Shown: positions 1-9,107 of the stretch, piece by piece
Position numbering within the stretch: the stretch's first letter is position 1
How the letters are laid out: every line of letters begins with the position of its first letter
From: Hyphomicrobiaceae bacterium
GTDB taxonomy: Bacteria > Pseudomonadota > Alphaproteobacteria > Rhizobiales > Xanthobacteraceae
Length of the DNA: 64,000 nt
Direction of reading: 5' to 3'
Assembly: GCA_947472885.1 (NCBI GenBank)
Contig: CANJBX010000002.1
Location: forward strand, 28,764 to 92,763
The notes under the pieces: model-generated
What the model was told of the DNA's origin: nothing
Seen by the model: the letters and a program-made list of their open reading frames with translations, nothing else
Databases searched by the model: none
Made by a program: the position numbers and the translations under genes

Positions 1-1058
1 CCGAGCCAGTAGACAAACCGCGCATGGAACGGCACCGGCTCCCGGTCGAGGATTTTCTCGCCCCAGCGCCGTGCGTGTTCGATGAAGAAGTTGAACATGC
101 GCCGCTTGAGTTTGCTGGCGTCTTCCATGCGCACCATGGTGAGCGTCAGCAGGTTCTCATAAACGCGCGGCGGAGCAAACGCATACGTCGTGCCGACCTC
201 GCGGCGGTCTTCCACCACCGTCTCGCCGGCTTCCGGGCAGTTCACGCAGTAGCCGGCGACGTAGCTTTGCCCATAGGAGAACACATGGTCGCCAACCCAC
301 GCGAGCGGCAGATAGGCGATGACTTCCTCGTTGGCGCCGAGGTTGTCGAACAGGTTGCCGTTGTGGACGGAGACGATGAGGTTGTCGAACGACAGCATCA
401 CGCCCTTGGGGCGGCCGGTCGTGCCTGACGTATAGAGAATGACGGCAAGGTCCGCGCCCTTGCCCTGATCGACCGATGCCTGCCAGTTCGCGCTGGCAGC
501 GGAATCTTCCGCAAACAGCTTGCGGCCGATGTCCTGCACATCGGCAAATGATTTCAGCCGCGTGTGATCGTAATCGCGCAGGCCGCGCTGCTCGTCGTAA
601 ATCACATACGAAAGGCGTGGCTCGCGCTCGGATACCGAAAGAATTTTATCGACCTGTTCCTGATCCTCGACGACCGCAATCGAGATTTCGGCGTGTTCCA
701 GCACATAGGCCATCTCGTCGGCGACGGAGTCCGCATAGATCGGGACCGGAATGCCACCAAGCGCCTGCACCGCACACATGGTCCAGTAAAGCCGCGGGCG
801 GTTGGCGCCGATGACGGCAACCTTTTCGCCGCGCTGGAGGCCGAGCGTGGACAGCCCGGCCGAGAACGCACGCACTTCCTCCAGCACCTGATCCCAGTTC
901 CAGGTGTGCCAGATCCCCAGATCCTTGTGACGGATAGCCGGACGGCCACGCAGCGCGGCGGCGTTGTGGATCAACAGCTTGGGAAAGGTATCGGCGAGGC
1001 CGGCCTCAGCCGCCGTGGTCGCCATCGCAGCCTTGTCCGCACGAGCGGCCGGTTGCAT
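1..1058 (-). CDS. Long-chain acyl-CoA synthetase (AMP-binding), 3' part outside window
   Basis: Adenylate-forming enzyme that would activate a carboxylic (probably fatty) acid to acyl-AMP and then acyl-CoA. The reading frame runs from an ATG at 1058 to the window edge, giving about 352 residues of the N-terminal domain. The AMP-binding loop YTSGTTGRPKG is seen near residues 208-218, and AYLPLAWVGDHVF further on is typical of the long-chain FadD-like group. The C-terminal lid lies outside the window, so chain-length preference cannot be judged. The start is supported by GGAGGATC a few bases upstream. No partner gene is visible on this side. Confidence 0.9.
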   Translation of the reverse strand, partial: MQPAARADKAAMATTAAEAGLADTFPKLLIHNAAALRGRPAIRHKDLGIWHTWNWDQVLEEVRAFSAGLSTLGLQRGEKVAVIGANRPRLYWTMCAVQALGGIPVPIYADSVADEMAYVLEHAEISIAVVEDQEQVDKILSVSEREPRLSYVIYDEQRGLRDYDHTRLKSFADVQDIGRKLFAEDSAASANWQASVDQGKGADLAVILYTSGTTGRPKGVMLSFDNLIVSVHNGNLFDNLGANEEVIAYLPLAWVGDHVFSYGQSYVAGYCVNCPEAGETVVEDRREVGTTYAFAPPRVYENLLTLTMVRMEDASKLKRRMFNFFIEHARRWGEKILDREPVPFHARFVYWL

Positions 1059-1256
1059 CCCTTGATCCTCCACACCGCCGCGAATGCTTGCGGCGAACGC
1101 TTCCTCTGGCCGCCTTTTCCGGCGGTGTTTCATGGATTTGAGAGTACCGGCGGGAGTCGGTCAAGTCGCCGAAGGATCAATACTTTGTCGCATAGGAGGG
1201 AATACGTCGCTGTTATTGCGAGAAGAGCCGGCGGCGCTGGTTATCGGTTACTTGTC

Positions 1257-2087
1257 CTAGGTGGCGTCGTTGTGACCGTTGCCCCAAGTCCAAACCCAGC
1301 CTGGGCGAGCCTTCCCATCGGTCCCCAATTTCCCTTTTCGGAAATTACTGGTCGTCAAAGCGAAGTCCGGCCCCCCGAAAGGTGTTCGCATTTTTGTGGT
1401 TTGGACTTTTCCGAAGGCGTCACGATAACTGGTGACGCCCCAGAAATGGAATCGTTGGGTATCCTTCTCAATCAAATCCACTTCGTCGTCAGACAGGTCG
1501 GCGCTGTGGAAGAACCTTACTGGCAGAATGGATCCCGGAAAGAGTGTGCTGTTCGTATCAAATTGATCAGTTGTTTCTGGATAGACGAAATCAGTGGGCA
1601 AAGGATTCGGGAGCAACCCCATGGAAAAGTCATGCGAAAGCTCACTCGCCGGAGTACCGCCATGATTTTTCAAGTGAACAGAGATCCCGACACGCTCTTT
1701 AGTCCCGAAGTTAAAGACATCTGTGGGTTCTACAGAAACATAAGCTCGCAACTGCCTTCGCGTAGCTTCTTCAGCACCTTTAACAATTTTGTCGGTGGCT
1801 CCAGCCAAATTCACGGTGAAAAGACCCAAGACTATCGTGAAGATGGCGATAAAGACGGTTCCCACCGCAATCACTTCTTCATGGTAGTGATGAATGAAAT
1901 CTCCAGTCGCGCTAAGACCAACTTTGAAAATAGCGTTCGGCGCGGAACAGTAGTTCTTGTTGGGCTTGGCTGTTTCGCCACCTTCAACTGTATTTATTTG
2001 TGGCTTATCACAAGAGGTAAGCCCGACGACGAAAATGCCCCCGAGAATAACGACAAGGCAAATAACGAAAACAAAAAATGCCTTCAT
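1257..2087 (-). CDS. Hypothetical membrane-anchored protein, 276 aa
   Basis: Family not recognised. Residues 1-24 form a hydrophobic N-terminal segment ending in LTSC, which fits a lipobox but could equally be a first membrane helix. A second membrane helix lies at about 72-95 (VIAVGTVFIAIFTIVLGLF). A soluble C-terminal half of about 170 residues begins with RRQLRAYVSVEP, a layout common to proteobacterial hypothetical proteins with two helices and a beta-rich tail. Base composition is visibly poorer in G+C than the flanking genes, with many AAA/TTT codons, which suggests later acquisition. It stands alone on the minus strand. Confidence 0.75.
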   Translation of the reverse strand: MKAFFVFVICLVVILGGIFVVGLTSCDKPQINTVEGGETAKPNKNYCSAPNAIFKVGLSATGDFIHHYHEEVIAVGTVFIAIFTIVLGLFTVNLAGATDKIVKGAEEATRRQLRAYVSVEPTDVFNFGTKERVGISVHLKNHGGTPASELSHDFSMGLLPNPLPTDFVYPETTDQFDTNSTLFPGSILPVRFFHSADLSDDEVDLIEKDTQRFHFWGVTSYRDAFGKVQTTKMRTPFGGPDFALTTSNFRKGKLGTDGKARPGWVWTWGNGHNDAT

Positions 2088-2238
2088 CGCCTCCCCCGTA
2101 GCGATTAAATTTCCCCCAATGCTACGCTCTCCAATTCCGAGGCCGCAAGGCGCGCCGGAAAGAACGTCACCACAAAAGGCCTTGTTTCAGCTTGTTTGTA
2201 GTGGATTATCGCTTGTAGGGCTTGCGTCGTAACACCAC

Positions 2239-5200
2239 TTATTCCGCCGCCTTCAACAGCGGTGTCGGCGAGGCCCGGAACTGCTCCAGCAGCGCCACTT
2301 CCTCAGCTTTGGCGGCCTTGAGGTGGCGCAGCTTGACGTGGCCAAAGCCGCGGATTTTTTCCGGGATCGCCGCAAGCCCGACCGCGAGCGGATGGTTCTC
2401 CGCCGTCAGCTTGCCTTCGATCTCGCCGAGCAGCGCCGTGTAGTCCGTAACGAGCTGACGCTCGATCTTGCGCTCCGCCGTGTAGCCGAACGGATCGAGC
2501 GCGCCGCCGCGCAGAAATTTGAACTTCGCCAGCGCCCTGAACACCGGGAAAATCCACGGTCCGAACATGGTCTTCTTCGGCTCGCCGGTGATCTTGTCGC
2601 GGCGCGCGAACAGCGGCGGCGCGAGATGGACATGCAGGCGCAGCTTGTTGCCGCCGACCTCGTTGCCGACCTGCGCGCGGAACGCATCGGTCGAATAAAG
2701 CCTGGCGACTTCGTATTCGTCCTTGTAGGCCATCAGCTTGAACAGATAGCGCGCGACGGCTTCCGACAGTCCGGTCTTGCCCGGTGCCTTCACGTTCTCG
2801 ATTGTCCTGATCTTCTCGACCAGCGACCTGTAGCGCGCAGCGTAATTCGCATCCTGATAATCGGTGAGGAACGTCACGCGGCGCGCGACGGTCTCCTCGA
2901 ACGACTCCGACAGCTTGCGATCCGGATCGCTCACCTTCGGCGCGGCGAGCTTTTCGATTGCGGTAAGATCGACGGCAGCGCGGCGACCCCAGCGGAACGC
3001 CGTGATGTTCATCTTCACGGCTTCGCCGTTGAGTTCGAGCGCACGCTCGATGGCTTCCGACGACAGCGGCAACGCACCGATCTGGTAGGCGTAACCCAGC
3101 ATGAACAGGTTTGCGCCGATGGACTGGCCGAGCAACGCCGTCGCAATGCGCGAGGCGTCGATGAAGTGGCTGTTGTCCGCACCGGCGATGCCGGTGATGG
3201 CGCGCTTGAGCCGTTCGACCGGCAGCGAGAATTCCGTGTTGCGCGTGAAATCGCCGGGCAGCACTTCGGCGGTGTTCACCACCATGCGGGTTGCGCCGGG
3301 GCGCACCGCGGCGAGAACCTTTTTATTACCCGCAACGACGATGTCGCCGCCCAATACGAGGTCCGCGCGCCGCGCCGCAACGCGAATGGCATGGATATCT
3401 TCCGGTCTGTGCGCGATGCGGATATGGCTTTGCACCGCGCCGCCCTTCTGCGCGAGGCCCGCCATGTCGAGTACGCCGACGCCCTTGCCTTCAAGGTTCG
3501 CCGCCATGCCGATGATCGCACCGACCGTCACGATGCCGGTGCCGCCGACGCCGGTGACGATGATGCCGAAGGTCTGGTCGATGGACGGCAGCACGGGATC
3601 GGGCGGCAGCGGCATGTCCGCCGGCACCGCAGCGCCGTTGCCCCTCTTGAGCGTCGCGCCCTCGACCGTCACGAACGACGGACAGAAGCCGTTGAGGCAG
3701 GAGAAATCCTTGTTGCAGCTCGACTGGTCGATGGTGCGCTTGCGGCCGAATTCGGTTTCAAGCGGCTGCACCGAGACGCAGTTGGATTTCGTGCCGCAGT
3801 CGCCGCAGCCTTCGCACACGAGTTCGTTGATGATGACGCGCTTCTGCGGATCGGGGAACTGGCCGCGCTTCCTGCGGCGGCGCTTCTCGGCGGCGCAGGT
3901 CTGGTCGTAGATCAGGACCGTACAGCCCTCGATCTCCGCAAGTTCGCGCTGCACGGCGTCAAGTTCGTCGCGGTGATGGATCGTGATGCCCCTGGGCCAT
4001 TCGGTGCCCCTGGGATATTTCAACGGCTCGTCGGTGACGATGGTGACTTTCCTGGCGCCTTCGGCGGCAACCTGCCGCGCGATCTGCGGCACGGTCAGTC
4101 CGCCGTCGTTTTTCTGGCCGCCGGTCATGGCGACGGCGTCGTTGAACAGGATCTTGTAGGTAATGTTGACGTTCGAGGCGATGGCGGCGCGGATCGCCAT
4201 GTAGCCGGAATGGTTGTAGGTGCCATCGCCGAGATTCTGGAACACATGGCCACGTTTGGAGAACGGCGCTTCGCCGATCCAGTTGGCGCCCTCGCCGCCC
4301 ATCTGCGTGAAGCCGGAGGTCGAGCGGTCCATCCACTGCACCATGAAGTGACAGCCGATGCCGGCATAGGCGCGCATGCCTTCCGGCACGACGGTGGACG
4401 AGTTGTGCGGGCAGCCCGAACAGAAATACGGCGAACGCACCGCGACGTCCTGCGTCTCGGCCAGCACGCGCTGGGCTTCCTTGAGCTTCGTCACGCGGGC
4501 GGCAAGTTCCTCGCCCGGCGCATACTTGAGAATGCGATCTCCGATACAGATCGCGACATCGTTGGGATCGAGCGCGCCCTTGACCGGGAACAGCCAGTCG
4601 CCCTTCTCGTCGCGCTTGCCGATGCAGACCGGCTGGTTCGCCGTGCCGTAAAGTTCCTCGCGGACCTGCACTTCGATCAGCGAACGCTTTTCCTCGACCA
4701 CGATGATGAGTTCGAGGCCCTTGGCGAATTCCGCCAGTTCCTGCCGGCTGATCGGCCACGGACAGCCGATCTTGTGAATGCGCAGGCCGAGGTCGTTGGC
4801 GCGCACCTCGTCGATGCCGAGTTCGTCGAGCGCCTGGCGCACGTCGAGGTACGCTTTACCCGTCGTGATGATGCCGATGCGCGGCGTGCGTCCGCCGGTG
4901 GTAATGACCTTGTTGATCTTGTTGGCGCGGATGAACGCCAGCATGGCGTCGCGCTTGTAGTCGTGCAGCCGCGCTTCCATGCCGAGAATGGAATCACCCA
5001 AGCGGATATTCAGCCCGCCCGGCGGCATCATGAAGTCGGTCGGCTGGATAATCTCGATGCGTTCGGGATGACCTTCGATGACGGCGGTCGATTCCACCGT
5101 CTCGTGCATGCATTTGAGGCCGACCCACGCGCCAGTGTAGCGCGACATTGCCCAGCCGAGGATGCCGTAGTCGATGATCTCCTGCACGCCGGCCGGATTG

Positions 5201-5727
5201 AGAATCGGGATCATGACGTCGAGAAAATTGAATTCGCTTTGATGCGCGGTGGTGGAGGATTCCGCCGTATGGTCGTCGCCCATCAGCGCAAGAATACCGC
5301 CATGCTGCGAAGTGCCGGCCGAATTGGCGTGGCGCAGCACGTCGCCGGAGCGGTCGACACCCGGCCCCTTGCCGTACCAGATGCCAAACACGCCGTCGTA
5401 TTTGCCTTCGCCGCGCAATTCCGCCTGCTGGGAACCCCACAACGCCGTGGCCGCGAGGTCCTCGTTGATGCCGCTCTGGAACACGATGTCGTTGGGGCGA
5501 AGGAGCCCCTCCGCACGCTGGAACTGGTTGTCGAGGCCGCCGAGCGGCGAGCCGCGGTAGCCGGTGACGTAACCCGCGGTATTGAGGCCGGCCGCGCGGT
5601 CGCGGGCCTTCTGCATCAGGGTCATGCGGACGAGCGCCTGATAGCCGGTGACGAACACACGGCTCTGGGCGAGGTCGTACTTGTCCGCCAGGGAAACGTC
5701 CCGCAACGGCGTGTTCCGCAGTACCAT
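2239..5727 (-). CDS. Fused indolepyruvate ferredoxin oxidoreductase
   Basis: Thiamine-diphosphate enzyme that oxidatively decarboxylates aryl-pyruvates (indolepyruvate and similar keto acids from aromatic amino acids) to acyl-CoA. At 1162 residues it is the fused form, with alpha/TPP part first and gamma part last. The TPP motif GDGTYNHSG lies near residue 497. A cysteine cluster ELVCEGCGDCG followed by SSCNKDFSCLNGFCPSF at about 635-680 should bind Fe-S clusters. The gamma-type domain starts near GIIVTGVGGTGIVTVG. I chose the ATG at 5727, preceded by GGAGAGAG, over an upstream ATG at 5772, because the protein then starts VLRNTPLRDVSLADKYDL as expected for the family. Confidence 0.93.
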   Translation of the reverse strand: MVLRNTPLRDVSLADKYDLAQSRVFVTGYQALVRMTLMQKARDRAAGLNTAGYVTGYRGSPLGGLDNQFQRAEGLLRPNDIVFQSGINEDLAATALWGSQQAELRGEGKYDGVFGIWYGKGPGVDRSGDVLRHANSAGTSQHGGILALMGDDHTAESSTTAHQSEFNFLDVMIPILNPAGVQEIIDYGILGWAMSRYTGAWVGLKCMHETVESTAVIEGHPERIEIIQPTDFMMPPGGLNIRLGDSILGMEARLHDYKRDAMLAFIRANKINKVITTGGRTPRIGIITTGKAYLDVRQALDELGIDEVRANDLGLRIHKIGCPWPISRQELAEFAKGLELIIVVEEKRSLIEVQVREELYGTANQPVCIGKRDEKGDWLFPVKGALDPNDVAICIGDRILKYAPGEELAARVTKLKEAQRVLAETQDVAVRSPYFCSGCPHNSSTVVPEGMRAYAGIGCHFMVQWMDRSTSGFTQMGGEGANWIGEAPFSKRGHVFQNLGDGTYNHSGYMAIRAAIASNVNITYKILFNDAVAMTGGQKNDGGLTVPQIARQVAAEGARKVTIVTDEPLKYPRGTEWPRGITIHHRDELDAVQRELAEIEGCTVLIYDQTCAAEKRRRRKRGQFPDPQKRVIINELVCEGCGDCGTKSNCVSVQPLETEFGRKRTIDQSSCNKDFSCLNGFCPSFVTVEGATLKRGNGAAVPADMPLPPDPVLPSIDQTFGIIVTGVGGTGIVTVGAIIGMAANLEGKGVGVLDMAGLAQKGGAVQSHIRIAHRPEDIHAIRVAARRADLVLGGDIVVAGNKKVLAAVRPGATRMVVNTAEVLPGDFTRNTEFSLPVERLKRAITGIAGADNSHFIDASRIATALLGQSIGANLFMLGYAYQIGALPLSSEAIERALELNGEAVKMNITAFRWGRRAAVDLTAIEKLAAPKVSDPDRKLSESFEETVARRVTFLTDYQDANYAARYRSLVEKIRTIENVKAPGKTGLSEAVARYLFKLMAYKDEYEVARLYSTDAFRAQVGNEVGGNKLRLHVHLAPPLFARRDKITGEPKKTMFGPWIFPVFRALAKFKFLRGGALDPFGYTAERKIERQLVTDYTALLGEIEGKLTAENHPLAVGLAAIPEKIRGFGHVKLRHLKAAKAEEVALLEQFRASPTPLLKAAE

Positions 5728-5975
5728 CGCCCACTCTCTCCGCGGCGGGTACAAGGTCCGCCGCTTTCGCAACCCCCTTATAGCTGCCGCATCCAGCGTT
5801 AGGAAGGCCGCTATTTCAGTAAGATAGGGTCAATTTGGCACGCCAGCCAGCGGTTGCCGGAGGGCTGGCCGCAGAAATTTTCTCATGGGCTCGCCAGAAG
5901 GGCATTTCCAGCCCTCGGAACCACAAAAGCTATCGCGAATGGAAGCGGTGCAGGTAGCGGCATCGGCAGCGCGCT

Positions 5976-6083
5976 CCCTCTCCCCGTTGGGGAGAGGGTT
6001 GGGGTGAGGGTTCTAAATCTCTCGATAAACCGGAACCCCTCACCCGCTCGCTATGCTCGCGACCTCTCCCCATGGGAGAGGTG
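5976..6083. repeat. Palindromic intergenic repeat, family B copy 1
   Basis: About 108 bp that begins with CCCTCTCCCCGTTGGGGAGA, continues GGGTTGGGGTGAGGG, and returns as CCCCTCACCC ... ACCTCTCCCCATGGGAGAGG, so the two halves form a long imperfect hairpin. A second copy lies at 29091-29202. It fills much of the 400-bp gap between the oxidoreductase gene and the acyl-CoA dehydrogenase gene. The rest of the gap, 5728-5975, shows nothing I can name beyond probable promoter DNA of the oxidoreductase. Confidence 0.85.
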
Positions 6084-6128
6084 AACCGAACGTGTTGCTG
6101 CCACCAACTCAACCCTACACAGGCTGAA

Positions 6129-7340
6129 CTACACCTTGTTGCCGCCGCTCCAGTTCCAGAACTCTCTCCCCTCCTCGCGCATGAACCGCGCCAGCACCAT
6201 CTTGTGGACTTCCGATGCGCCATCGACGAGGCGCGCGGCGCGCGCCGCGCGGTAGACCCACTCCAGGATCGTGTCCTTGGAATAGCCGCGCGCACCGTTG
6301 AGCTGGATCGCCACATCGGCGGCATTGTGCAGCGTGTCGGCGACATGCAGCTTCGCCATCGAGACTTCCTTGCGCGCGCGGTCGCCCTGATCGAGCTTCC
6401 ATGCCGCGTGCATCGTCAGCAGGCGGCCAATGGCAATCTGGTGCGCGACCTCGCCGAGCTTCATCTGCACGCTTTCGCGATCTGCCAGACGGATGCCGAA
6501 GCCGGTGCGTTCGTTGACATAGGCCTGCGCGATTTCCATGCAGCGTTTGGACAGACCCAGCCAGCGCATGCAATGCGTCAGCCGCGCCGGGCCAAGCCGG
6601 ATCTGCGTGGCGCGCAAGCCATCGCCCGGCTTCATCAGCACGTCTTCGTCGGCGACTTCGAGGCCGTCGAATGTCAGCTCGCAATGGCCGCCGTGTTCCT
6701 CCGGCCCCATGATCTCGATGCGGCGGTCGATGTTCCAGCCCGGCTGGTCCTTGTGGAACAGAAATGCCGTCAGGCCGTTGCGCGGATCGTCGGAAGTCTT
6801 TGCCACCAGAATGAAATGCGCGGCTTCGCCCGCGCCGGTGATGAACCACTTTTTCCCGGTGATGACCCACTTGTTGCCGCGCTTCTCGGCACGGGTGCGG
6901 ATCATCGATGGGTCGGAGCCGCCGCCCGGCGCAGGTTCGGTCATCGCAAACGACGACTTCACCTTGCCGTCCACAATCGGCCGCAGCCATTTTTCTTTCT
7001 GGTACGACGTACCGACCTTGGCGAGCAAATTCATGTTGCCGTCGTCGGGCGCGCTGCAGTTGAACGCCAGCGCGCCGAACACCGAACGCCCGGCCTCCTC
7101 GTACATCGCCGCCCAGGCCACCATCGGCAGCGCCATGCCGCCGAATTCCTTAGGGCTTTGCGGCGCCCACAGGCCGGCGGCTTTCGCCTTGGCCTGCAAA
7201 ACGGCCAGCCGGTCCAAGGGTATGTTTTCATGGTCGGCGAAATTCGCCGGGTCTTTTTCCAGCGGCAGCACATGCTGCTCGATGAATTCGCGGGTCCGCA
7301 GGCGGATGGCTTCGTGTTCGGGGGATAGCGTGAAATCCAT
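6129..7340 (-). CDS. Acyl-CoA dehydrogenase family protein
   Basis: FAD-dependent alpha,beta-dehydrogenation of an acyl-CoA thioester. The 403-residue protein has the N-terminal helical domain, the FAD/substrate signature FAMTEPAPGGGSDP near residue 128, ITGKKWFITGAG near 155, and a C-terminal helical domain with NGARGYSKDTILEWVYR. The sequence style resembles the ACAD10/11-like group rather than short-chain butyryl enzymes (inference). The chosen ATG at 7340 gives MDFTLSPEHEAIRLRTREF and is preceded by CAGGAAAC; in-frame ATGs at 7367 and 7445 lack this. Its 5' side faces the divergently transcribed lyase-like gene. Confidence 0.92.
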   Translation of the reverse strand: MDFTLSPEHEAIRLRTREFIEQHVLPLEKDPANFADHENIPLDRLAVLQAKAKAAGLWAPQSPKEFGGMALPMVAWAAMYEEAGRSVFGALAFNCSAPDDGNMNLLAKVGTSYQKEKWLRPIVDGKVKSSFAMTEPAPGGGSDPSMIRTRAEKRGNKWVITGKKWFITGAGEAAHFILVAKTSDDPRNGLTAFLFHKDQPGWNIDRRIEIMGPEEHGGHCELTFDGLEVADEDVLMKPGDGLRATQIRLGPARLTHCMRWLGLSKRCMEIAQAYVNERTGFGIRLADRESVQMKLGEVAHQIAIGRLLTMHAAWKLDQGDRARKEVSMAKLHVADTLHNAADVAIQLNGARGYSKDTILEWVYRAARAARLVDGASEVHKMVLARFMREEGREFWNWSGGNKV

Positions 7341-7444
7341 TGTCTGCGTTTCCTGAGTTGCTGGCATTCCCGCGCGCGGGAGCTTTTCGGTTGGCGATAG
7401 GCTAAAACACTTTCCAACCAAAAGCACCGACGGGAGAAACGCCA

Positions 7445-8977
7445 ATGCGGACCTTGCAAACCTTTCGCAATGCGGCTTGGCTGGCCGCCATCAGCGGAAC
7501 CCTGGTCATGAGCGCGCAGGCGGCAGAACAAAAACGCGATCCGTTTTACTGGTTGAGCGAGATGAACAAGGCGTCCGCCGTGATGGTGGTCGAGCAGAAC
7601 ATCGTCCCGAAGGAGCTTGGCGCCAGGATCGCCGATGCGGTGTCGCAGGTCATTGCCGACGGCGACAAGCCGGGCGCGGGCCGTTCCGGCAACTACCTCA
7701 TCGTCGAGCGCGACCTCGTCAAGGTGGGCGGGCCGGATATCACGCGGCTGCATTCCGGCCGCAGCCGGCAGGACATCGGCTCGACCGCGCAGCGGCTCGC
7801 CATGCGCGACGACCTCCTTGCCGCCTTCGACAAACTGAATGCTGCGCGTGACGTGCTGCTGGCGCTGGCCGCGAAACACCCCGATGCGATCATCCCCGCT
7901 TACACCTGGGGCGTGCAGGCGCAGCCCGTAACGCTCGGCCATTATATCCTTGCCTATTCGTCGGCCTTCGCACGCACCGCCGAGCGGATGCGCGAGGCTT
8001 ACGCGCGGCTCAACCGTTCGCCGTTTGGCGCAGCGGCGCTTGGCACATCGAGCTTTCCGGTCAATCGCCCGCGCCTTGCCGAATTGCTTGGCTTCGACGG
8101 GCTGATCGAGAATTCGCTCGACGCCAACCAGATTTCTCCGATCGACAGCGGCGCGGAACTCGTGAGCCTCGCGGAAGCGGGCGCGCTCACCATCGGCACG
8201 CTGATTGCGGACATTACCCAGCAATATTCCCAATCCCAGCCGTGGTTCCTGATGACCGAGGGTGAACTCACCGGCACGTCGAGCATCATGCCGCAGAAGC
8301 GCAATCCTTCCGGCCTCGTGTTCCTGCGCGCGCAGGCATCGACCGTCATCGGTCACGCGCAGACCTTCGTGATGGTCGCGCATAACGTCGCCGCCGGCAT
8401 GAGCGACTACAAGCCGTCCATCAATCCGTTGCAGGGCAACCAGCCCAACAACGTGATGCGCGAGGCGGCGGCGCTGTACGACCAGTTCGCCGCGATCATG
8501 AAGACGATTGTGTTCAATCCGCCGCGCGCGCTCGCGGAAGTCGATGGCGATTATTCGACGACCACGGAACTTGCCGACACCTTGCAGCGCGTCGCCGACG
8601 TCCCGTTCCGCGTTGGGCATCATTTCGCATCGGAGGTGGTGAACTACGGGCGCGGCAATAATCTGAAACCCTCGGAAATTCCCTATGCCGAAGCGCAGCG
8701 CATCTACACCGAGGCGGCGAAGGGCGCAAAACTCGCCGACGACAAGCTGCCACTCACCGAAGAACAGTTCCGCAAGTCGCTGACCGCGCAGAACATGGTG
8801 GAGGCGAGCCAGGGCATCGGCGGGCCGCAGCCATCGGAAGTCGCGCGCATGTTGAAGGCCGAACAGATCAAGTTGATGAATGACCGCAAGTGGCTCGACG
8901 ACCGCCGCAACAGCCTTGCGGCAGCGGCGAAGAATCTCGACATGGTGTTTGCGAAGCTGAAGGCGAATGCAAAGTAG
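7445..8977 (+). CDS. Exported argininosuccinate lyase-like protein
   Basis: Member of the fumarase/argininosuccinate lyase superfamily, whose enzymes cleave C-N bonds to release fumarate. The signature GTSSIMPQKRNPSG is at about residues 277-290, and SGRSRQD near 103 matches the TGRSRND block. Two features set it apart. Residues 1-27 are a signal peptide (cleavage expected after AQA), so the protein should be periplasmic. The usual YTHLQRAQP block reads YTWGVQAQP at 153-161, so the conserved histidine is tryptophan at 155. The substrate is therefore unlikely to be argininosuccinate (inference). GGGAGAAA precedes the ATG. Confidence 0.82.
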   Translation: MRTLQTFRNAAWLAAISGTLVMSAQAAEQKRDPFYWLSEMNKASAVMVVEQNIVPKELGARIADAVSQVIADGDKPGAGRSGNYLIVERDLVKVGGPDITRLHSGRSRQDIGSTAQRLAMRDDLLAAFDKLNAARDVLLALAAKHPDAIIPAYTWGVQAQPVTLGHYILAYSSAFARTAERMREAYARLNRSPFGAAALGTSSFPVNRPRLAELLGFDGLIENSLDANQISPIDSGAELVSLAEAGALTIGTLIADITQQYSQSQPWFLMTEGELTGTSSIMPQKRNPSGLVFLRAQASTVIGHAQTFVMVAHNVAAGMSDYKPSINPLQGNQPNNVMREAAALYDQFAAIMKTIVFNPPRALAEVDGDYSTTTELADTLQRVADVPFRVGHHFASEVVNYGRGNNLKPSEIPYAEAQRIYTEAAKGAKLADDKLPLTEEQFRKSLTAQNMVEASQGIGGPQPSEVARMLKAEQIKLMNDRKWLDDRRNSLAAAAKNLDMVFAKLKANAK

Positions 8978-9078
8978 GCCTCATCCTGAGGAGCGATGCG
9001 CAGCATCGCGTCTCGAAGGATCGAGGCCGTTCAAAGAATATCGAGACGCCGCCTGCGGCGGCTCTTCAGGATGAGGGC
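8978..9078. repeat. Palindromic intergenic repeat, family A copy 1
   Basis: About 100 bp beginning GCCTCATCCTGAGGAGC and ending GGCTCTTCAGGATGAGGGC, with inner arms GTCTCGAAGGATCGAGGCC and ATATCGAGACGCC, so the whole element can fold into a long hairpin. It sits directly after the stop codon of the lyase-like gene. A second copy lies at 15016-15112. Confidence 0.88.
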
Positions 9079-9107
9079 TTCGATAGACAAAAGCCAGTCA
9101 AAGACAA

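Noticed and set aside
564..2108. A 514-codon plus-strand frame across the acyl-CoA ligase and the membrane protein gene
   Set aside because: It spans two genes on the other strand and has no family motifs or ribosome binding site.
2323..5802. A 1159-codon open frame on the plus strand
   Set aside because: It is exactly antisense to the fused indolepyruvate oxidoreductase gene, whose motifs are intact; the antisense product is Arg/Asp/His-rich and unlike any protein. High-GC codon bias produces such shadows.
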